The notes under the pieces were generated by a model, which did not search any database, was not told the DNA's origin, and saw only the letters and a program-made list of their open reading frames with translations. Made by a program: the position numbers and the translations under genes. From positions 1 to 11,537 of the forward strand of contig JAEOTI010000433.1 in assembly GCA_016839955.1 (NCBI GenBank): a DNA stretch of 11,537 nucleotides, read 5' to 3'. Shown in pieces: positions 7,716 to 11,537 of this stretch. How positions within the stretch are numbered: position 1 is the first letter of the stretch; the number at the start of each line of letters is the position of its first letter. The stretch is from Candidatus Hodarchaeota archaeon (GTDB lineage: Archaea; Asgardarchaeota; Heimdallarchaeia; Hodarchaeales; YT1-057).

Positions 7716-7721
7716 GAAGGG
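7716..7721 (+). promoter_or_regulatory. Ribosome-binding site deciding the class V aminotransferase start
   Basis: GAAGGG lies six bases before the ATG at 7728. It makes that ATG the start, in preference to the in-frame TTG at 7701, which would add nine residues with no family counterpart. Confidence 0.6.
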
Positions 7722-7727
7722 AATAAA

Positions 7728-8798
7728 ATGAAATTTCCACGACTTTATATTCCAGGTCCAATTGACGTACTTCCAGAAGTATTAGCTGAGCTTTCAAAAC
7801 CACCTATCGGGCATCGACATAGCGATTGTTTAGAATTGCAAGAAGAATTGGTAGAAGGAATGAAACGAATTCTATTTGCAGAAAAATGTGAGATTGTCCT
7901 TGCAGCTTCATCTTCCAGTGGTCTCATGGAAGCAGCAATACGAAATTGTGTGCAAGAAAATTGTCTTAATGTTGTGAATGGAGCATTTGCTAAGAGATTT
8001 GCAGATATAACAACTGCAAATGGAAAAAATAGTGAAACCCTTGAAATTCCATGGGGTAAAGCAGCGTCTCCAGAACAGCTGGAAAACGCCCTCTCCGCTG
8101 GAAAATATGACGCAGTAACGATGGTTCATAATGAAACTTCAACTGGAGTCCTTCAACCTTTATATGAATATGCACCTATTATGAAGAAATTTGATAATAT
8201 TTCTTGGATTGTTGATTCTGTATCGGGAGCTCTTGGTCATAAAGTTGAGGTCGATAAACTTGGTATTGATGTTTTACTCTTTGGTGTTCAAAAGGCTGTT
8301 GGTCTTCCACCCGGACTTGCAATTGCATCAGTATCGGAAAAAGCAATGGAAAAAGCGAAAACTGTAAAAAATCGAGGATGGTATTTCGATTTTTTGACTT
8401 GGAAAAAGTATGCTGATAAGCACCAGTCGCCTGCTACACCAGTTTTACCCCTATGGTATGGTCTAAAGAAAATTATCGAGTTAATTGAAAAAGAGGGCAT
8501 TGACAAACGGTTTGAAAGGCACAAAAAAATGGGCGATTTCGTTCGAAGTTGGGCTAAGAAACACTTTAGCTTGTTTGCAGATGAAAAATATGCATCTAAT
8601 ACTCTGACAACAGTAAATAATTCAAGAAATCATGATCTATCTAAAGTCAAGGAAGAACTATTTAAAAGGAATTATCTCTTTGCAACAGGTTATGGTAAAA
8701 TCAGTAAGATGGTCTTTAGGATCGCCCATATGGGTGACCGAAAGTTTGATGATCTCGAAGAGTACCTAAAAAACTTAGAAGAAGTAATGAGTCTCTAA
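7728..8798 (+). CDS. Class V PLP aminotransferase (serine-pyruvate / alanine-glyoxylate type), probable phosphoserine aminotransferase
   Basis: This 356-residue fold-type I enzyme belongs to the family of alanine-glyoxylate, serine-pyruvate and archaeal broad-specificity class V aminotransferases. Landmarks are the N-terminal IPGPIDVLPEVL (8-19), GHRHSD (28-33), the phosphate-binding ASSSSGLMEAA segment (60-70), HNETSTGV (134-141), VDSVSG (162-167) with D163 contacting the pyridine nitrogen, FGVQKAVG (185-192) with Schiff-base K189, and FRIAHMG (330-336) with R331 positioned for the carboxylate. Classical SerC is a different subgroup. Some archaea use enzymes of this type to make phosphoserine from phosphohydroxypyruvate and glutamate, and pairing with serA (as in Thermotoga, where a homologue sits next to serA) supports that role. 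Serine-glyoxylate or alanine-glyoxylate activity is the main alternative. Its ATG has GAAGGG six bases upstream. hypF follows 80 bp downstream but has its own probable promoter. Confidence 0.88.
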   Translation: MKFPRLYIPGPIDVLPEVLAELSKPPIGHRHSDCLELQEELVEGMKRILFAEKCEIVLAASSSSGLMEAAIRNCVQENCLNVVNGAFAKRFADITTANGKNSETLEIPWGKAASPEQLENALSAGKYDAVTMVHNETSTGVLQPLYEYAPIMKKFDNISWIVDSVSGALGHKVEVDKLGIDVLLFGVQKAVGLPPGLAIASVSEKAMEKAKTVKNRGWYFDFLTWKKYADKHQSPATPVLPLWYGLKKIIELIEKEGIDKRFERHKKMGDFVRSWAKKHFSLFADEKYASNTLTTVNNSRNHDLSKVKEELFKRNYLFATGYGKISKMVFRIAHMGDRKFDDLEEYLKNLEEVMSL

Positions 8799-8833
8799 CC
8801 TATTTCATATTTTATCAATCAAATCCTGTATGC

Positions 8834-8841
8834 AATATAAG
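8834..8841 (+). promoter_or_regulatory. TATA-like box before hypF
   Basis: AATATAAG lies about 38-45 bp before the hypF start, within the 80-bp gap after the class V aminotransferase. With the usual archaeal spacing, transcription would begin near 8864 and leave a short leader holding the GGAG site. This suggests that hypF is not simply cotranscribed with the aminotransferase. Confidence 0.4.
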
Positions 8842-8864
8842 AGAAAAATCATTTGTGTTACAAC

Positions 8865-8868
8865 GGAG
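8865..8868 (+). promoter_or_regulatory. Ribosome-binding site deciding the hypF GTG start
   Basis: GGAG sits ten bases before the GTG at 8879. An alternative in-frame GTG at 8855 lies upstream of this site and would add eight residues not found at the start of HypF acylphosphatase domains. Confidence 0.55.
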
Positions 8869-8878
8869 TATTCAATTC

Positions 8879-11095
8879 GTGCCCACAATCTATGTATACG
8901 GAATTGTTCAAGGTGTTGGTTTCAGACCTACTGTTTACAATACTGCCAAAGGTTTAGATCTGAGAGGATATGTTCGAAATAATGGTTCAAATGTTGAAAT
9001 TGTCCTAGAAAACAAAGTTGAAAAATTCCTTACTGAGCTTAAGAAGTCATTACCTCCTCTTGCTCGACTAGATAAGGTAGATATCAAAGATGCAACCCCA
9101 GGATATCCACATACTGATTTTGTTATTCTTAAAAGCGAGGAAGGGAACCGTAGGTCAATAATCCCAACGGATACTGCAATATGCAATGATTGCATTAAAG
9201 AAATTTTCAATCAAGAAGATTTTAGACATAATTTTTTCTTTACGAATTGCACCTGTTGTGGTGCACGCTATTCTTTGATAGATGACCTTCCTTTTGACAG
9301 ACAAAGGACATCAATGATTGATTTCCCTATGTGTAGGGATTGTACTCAAGAGTATGAGAATCCAAAAAATAGACGTTTTCATGCTCAAACAATCTCTTGT
9401 CCTACGTGTGGGCCAAATTATACTTTTTATGATGAAAACAAGAGTATTCTAGATGGAAATCCAGCTCAACTCCTTACAGAACATTTAATTCGTAATAAAG
9501 TTGGAATTGTTAAAAGTTGGGGAGGGATGCACATTATGTCTACCTTCCAAGCAATTCCACGACTTCGAAAACTTTACCGTAGAAAAGCTAAACCATTTGC
9601 TATAATGTTGAAGGATATTGAAACAGTTTATCGCTATTGTGATCCATCAGAGAAAGAACTCGAGCTATTGCAGTCACCACAAAGACCTATCGTAATATTA
9701 CAAAAGAATGAAAAACAAAAAAATCCCGAGCTTGATCCAATATCCCCTGGTTTAGGAAACCTTGGAGTAATGTTACCTTATACACCTCTACATTATTTGA
9801 TATTTGAAAAACTACCATTTGATGGTTTAGTAGCGACATCCGCGAACCTTCCAGGAGAACCAATGTGTATATCCAACGAATCAGTTTTTAACCTTGATCT
9901 AGATTTCTATTTAACTCATAATCGGCGAATCCTTCAGCGATGTGATGATAGTGTGCTTAAAGTTAATTCTGGTAAAGTCTTTTTTATAAGAAAATCTCGA
10001 GGTTACATTCCATATCCAATCGATATCCCATATAACAAATCATTGGTAGCAGTAGGCGCAGAAATGAATGTTTGCGCGGGAATTTCACATGAGAAAAGAC
10101 TATTCCAAACTCAATTTATTGGGAATACTGCTAAATTCCTTACCAGTCAATACTTGAAAGAAGCCATTTCACATATTCGTTCATTGCTTGGAATTGACAA
10201 ACTCGAAGGAGTTGCATTGGATCTACATCCACACTATGCTACAAGAAGAATCGCGATAGAAATTGCAAAAGAAGAAAATACTAATTTAATGGAGATTCAA
10301 CATCACTGGGCTCACGCAGTTTCTTTATCAGTCGACAATTCCATTGACGATCCAATCATTGCCCTAACAATAGATGGTACAGGGTACGGAGATGATGGGG
10401 AGATTTGGGGGGGGGAAATTCTCTTTTCAAGCCCAGAAAGTTACAAAAGGGTAGCTTCACTAGAGCCACTTCCTCTTATTGGAGGAGATAAAGCGATATA
10501 TGATCCAAAAAGAGTTGTTTTTGCAATTTCAGAACTATTAGGGCGAGAAAATGATTATTTTGAACCAAAAGTTGCAGATATCTTCAGAAAGGTTATGTCA
10601 AAGGCATTAATGACAACAAGTCTTGGTCGAGTTTTAGATGCTATAGCTTGTTATCTTGGTGTAGGAATGGAGAGAACTTACGATGGAGAACCAGCAATGA
10701 AACTTGAAACATTGTTAGAAAAAGGAAAAGGGAAACCTTGGGCTACTGAAAGAATAAAAAAAGGAAAGAGAGTAATAATTCAAACTTTACCAATCTTTGA
10801 GAAGTTATTTTCAGAGAAACGTCAGGATACACGCAACAACGCAAACACAGCTTTTTCTGCAGTTGCAGGTGTTGTTACTGAATTAGCATTGACAGCTTGT
10901 GAATTTGCTGAAGAATATGGGACCAAATATGTTGGTGTTACAGGGGGAGTAGCATATTCCAGACCAATTATTGAATTAATTAAAGCAGTTGTTACAAAAA
11001 ATAAGTTAACAATCTTACTACACGATAAGATAGCTCCTGGAGATGGAGGAATTAGTATAGGCCAAAATTATATTTTAGGTACTACTTTTCTTTAG
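8879..11095 (+). CDS. hypF: Hydrogenase maturation carbamoyltransferase HypF
   Basis: HypF uses carbamoyl phosphate and ATP to place a carbamoyl group on the C-terminal cysteine of HypE, the precursor of the cyanide ligands of NiFe hydrogenases. All four domains are present in 738 residues, the usual length. The acylphosphatase domain is at about 1-88 (GIVQGVGFRP with R16, and N34). Two zinc modules follow with exact C-x2-C-x18-C-x2-C spacing (C102, C105, C124, C127; C152, C155, C174, C177). A YrdC/Sua5-like domain covers about 200-380 (VKSWGGMHI at 211-219, SANLPGEP at 321-328). The Kae1-like domain runs from about 385 to the end (QHHWAH at 474-479 with metal-binding H475 and H479, DGTGYG at 499-504, TYDGEPAM at 600-607, DGGISIGQ at 722-729). 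No catalytic residue appears lost. The GTG start at 8879 follows a GGAG site and gives a normal N terminus. hypC follows 85 bp downstream on the same strand. A run of nine G at 10407-10415 encodes part of WGG (510-512) and is in frame. Confidence 0.97.
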   Translation: MPTIYVYGIVQGVGFRPTVYNTAKGLDLRGYVRNNGSNVEIVLENKVEKFLTELKKSLPPLARLDKVDIKDATPGYPHTDFVILKSEEGNRRSIIPTDTAICNDCIKEIFNQEDFRHNFFFTNCTCCGARYSLIDDLPFDRQRTSMIDFPMCRDCTQEYENPKNRRFHAQTISCPTCGPNYTFYDENKSILDGNPAQLLTEHLIRNKVGIVKSWGGMHIMSTFQAIPRLRKLYRRKAKPFAIMLKDIETVYRYCDPSEKELELLQSPQRPIVILQKNEKQKNPELDPISPGLGNLGVMLPYTPLHYLIFEKLPFDGLVATSANLPGEPMCISNESVFNLDLDFYLTHNRRILQRCDDSVLKVNSGKVFFIRKSRGYIPYPIDIPYNKSLVAVGAEMNVCAGISHEKRLFQTQFIGNTAKFLTSQYLKEAISHIRSLLGIDKLEGVALDLHPHYATRRIAIEIAKEENTNLMEIQHHWAHAVSLSVDNSIDDPIIALTIDGTGYGDDGEIWGGEILFSSPESYKRVASLEPLPLIGGDKAIYDPKRVVFAISELLGRENDYFEPKVADIFRKVMSKALMTTSLGRVLDAIACYLGVGMERTYDGEPAMKLETLLEKGKGKPWATERIKKGKRVIIQTLPIFEKLFSEKRQDTRNNANTAFSAVAGVVTELALTACEFAEEYGTKYVGVTGGVAYSRPIIELIKAVVTKNKLTILLHDKIAPGDGGISIGQNYILGTTFL

Positions 11096-11180
11096 AAGCA
11101 GAAGTTATTTTACAAGAAATTTTTTCGATTATCATGGAATTGAGATTCCTAGTTAACTGAGAAAAAAGGAAGAAATAGAG
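11096..11180 (+). other. hypF-hypC intergenic spacer
   Basis: This 85-bp spacer holds a T6 tract (11120-11125), a possible weak terminator, and a small hairpin GGAAT-TGAG-ATTCC (11136-11149). A purine-rich stretch follows just before the hypC start. No convincing TATA box is seen, so hypC is probably still transcribed from the hypF promoter, perhaps at reduced level. Confidence 0.35.
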
Positions 11181-11426
11181 TTGTGTTTATCTGTCCCAGC
11201 AAAAATCATAAAAATACAAGGAACTATGGGAAAAGTTGAATTTAGTGGAGGAGTTCGTCGAGATGTGGATATGTCACTTGTCGATGCTAAAATCGGAGAT
11301 TATGTGATTGTCCATGCAGGTTTTGCAATTGAAAAACTTGACGAACAAAGCGCTAGAGAGTCTTTAGAAGTTTGGGACGAAATAGAGAAATTTGTAAGTG
11401 AAATAGATTCAGGTTTCAGTAAATGA
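11181..11426 (+). CDS. hypC: Hydrogenase maturation chaperone HypC
   Basis: HypC is a small OB-fold protein that, with HypD, carries the Fe(CN)2CO unit and delivers it to the large subunit of NiFe hydrogenase. The 81-residue product starts MCLSVPAKI, the family hallmark in which Cys2 becomes the N-terminal iron ligand after removal of methionine. Because Cys2 must directly follow the initiator, the TTG at 11181 is almost certainly the start even though its ribosome-binding site is weak (AGGAAG). The core VEFSGGVRRDVDMSLV (19-34) and the IGDYVIVHAGFAIEKLDE stretch (38-55) match HypC/HupF throughout. Length is normal. It lies downstream of hypF, with hypA, B, D and E outside the window. Its stop codon is the edge of a 12-bp hairpin. 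Confidence 0.97.
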   Translation: MCLSVPAKIIKIQGTMGKVEFSGGVRRDVDMSLVDAKIGDYVIVHAGFAIEKLDEQSARESLEVWDEIEKFVSEIDSGFSK

Positions 11427-11445
11427 GTCAAATGATTCATTTACT
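11418..11445. terminator. Hairpin between convergent genes (possible bidirectional terminator)
   Basis: AGTAAATGAGTC (11418-11429) pairs with GATTCATTTACT (11434-11445) around a 4-base AAAT loop: 12 pairs, one of them G-U. The hairpin begins within the last three codons of hypC and ends 1 bp before the stop of the convergent minus-strand gene, so it fills the whole gap. It has no long U tract after it on either strand, which is atypical for an intrinsic terminator. Confidence 0.5.
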
Positions 11446-11446
11446 T

Positions 11447-11537
11447 TCAAATGAATAATTCAATTCGTTCAGGGTGTAACCCAACACCCGCTATTCCCTC
11501 CGCAAAAGCATTGGGAACTACTTTTCTCATAATGTTG
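11447..11537 (-). CDS. C-terminal end of an unidentified convergent gene (runs off window)
   Basis: On the minus strand a frame is open from the window edge to TGA at 11447-11449 and gives 29 residues ending GVGLHPERIELFI. An ATG at 11530 lies inside it, but the frame continues upstream to the edge, so this is more likely a 3'-terminal fragment than a 27-residue gene. The composition (AFAEGIAGVGL, then PERIELFI) looks like ordinary folded protein. I do not recognise the family. Its neighbour hypC makes another hydrogenase-related gene possible, but nothing in the fragment shows this. Confidence 0.5.
   Translation of the reverse strand, partial: NIMRKVVPNAFAEGIAGVGLHPERIELFI

Larger units (their letters stand above)
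7560..7727. promoter_or_regulatory. Divergent promoter region, serA / class V aminotransferase
   Basis: This 168-bp AT-rich gap contains promoters for both directions. For serA, TTTTAAAG on the minus strand (7593-7600) lies about 38 bp before the start. For the aminotransferase, TTTTAAAAG (7672-7680) would place a start site near 7702. Between that box and the ATG is an inverted repeat TTTAAGAT / ATCTTgTTAAA (7683-7690 and 7698-7708) with a 7-bp centre and a one-base bulge, a possible operator or leader hairpin. Function is inferred from position. Confidence 0.4.

Noticed and set aside
7745..8524. Minus-strand open frames within the class V aminotransferase
   Set aside because: They overlap the conserved PLP-enzyme motifs on the other strand and have no ribosome-binding sites or domains.
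11447..11530. A complete 27-residue small protein starting at the ATG at 11530
   Set aside because: The frame stays open to the window edge and no ribosome-binding site can be seen, so a C-terminal fragment of a larger gene is more likely.
1..11537. CRISPR arrays, tRNA or rRNA genes, insertion sequences, attachment sites
   Set aside because: No regularly spaced repeats, cloverleaf-like sequences, transposase reading frames or terminal inverted repeats were seen anywhere in the window.

Overview
The window looks archaeal, and most likely comes from an Asgard-type (Promethearchaeota) or similar mesophilic archaeon. This is inferred from gene content and signals and is not proven. The DNA is AT-rich. 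Several ribosome-binding sites are close to GGTGAT, the complement of the archaeal 16S rRNA tail, and TTG and GTG starts are frequent. TATA-like boxes lie 25-60 bp before start codons. The gene mix is TPR protein, ParA with a winged-helix partner, SERCA-like P-type ATPase, short SerA with a class V aminotransferase, and HypF/HypC. There is no tRNA, rRNA, CRISPR array or insertion sequence.

Layout. Bases 1-921 (+) hold the 3' part of a TPR-repeat protein that enters from outside the window. It converges, 8 bp away, on a two-gene minus-strand unit (2433 to 930) of a coiled-coil, tandem winged-helix DNA-binding protein followed by a ParA/MinD-type ATPase. The two are 4 bp apart and probably translationally coupled. 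Upstream on the same strand, behind 166 bp of AT-rich non-coding DNA, is an 892-residue P2A-type cation ATPase (2600-5278) that keeps the residues of both SERCA calcium sites. A 119-bp divergent promoter region separates it from a class I/II aminotransferase (5398-6582, +).

The aminotransferase converges on a minus-strand phosphoglycerate dehydrogenase (serA, 6609-7559). SerA is divergent from a class V aminotransferase (7728-8798, +) across a 168-bp regulatory gap. These two probably carry out the first two steps of the phosphorylated serine pathway, with a serine-pyruvate/alanine-glyoxylate-type enzyme in place of classical SerC. The class I aminotransferase would handle aspartate/glutamate-type transamination next to it.

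The right end holds two NiFe-hydrogenase maturation genes. hypF (8879-11095) makes the cyanide ligand precursor and hypC (11181-11426) is the Fe(CN)2CO scaffold and chaperone. They imply that the cell makes a NiFe hydrogenase, though no hydrogenase subunit and none of hypA, B, D or E is in view. A near-perfect 12-bp hairpin fills the gap between hypC and the tail of an unidentified convergent minus-strand gene that runs off the window.

The locus is mostly ordinary chromosomal metabolism. The part least explained by known families is the ParA plus tandem-winged-helix pair, which resembles a DNA-partition or positioning cassette with a non-ParB adaptor.
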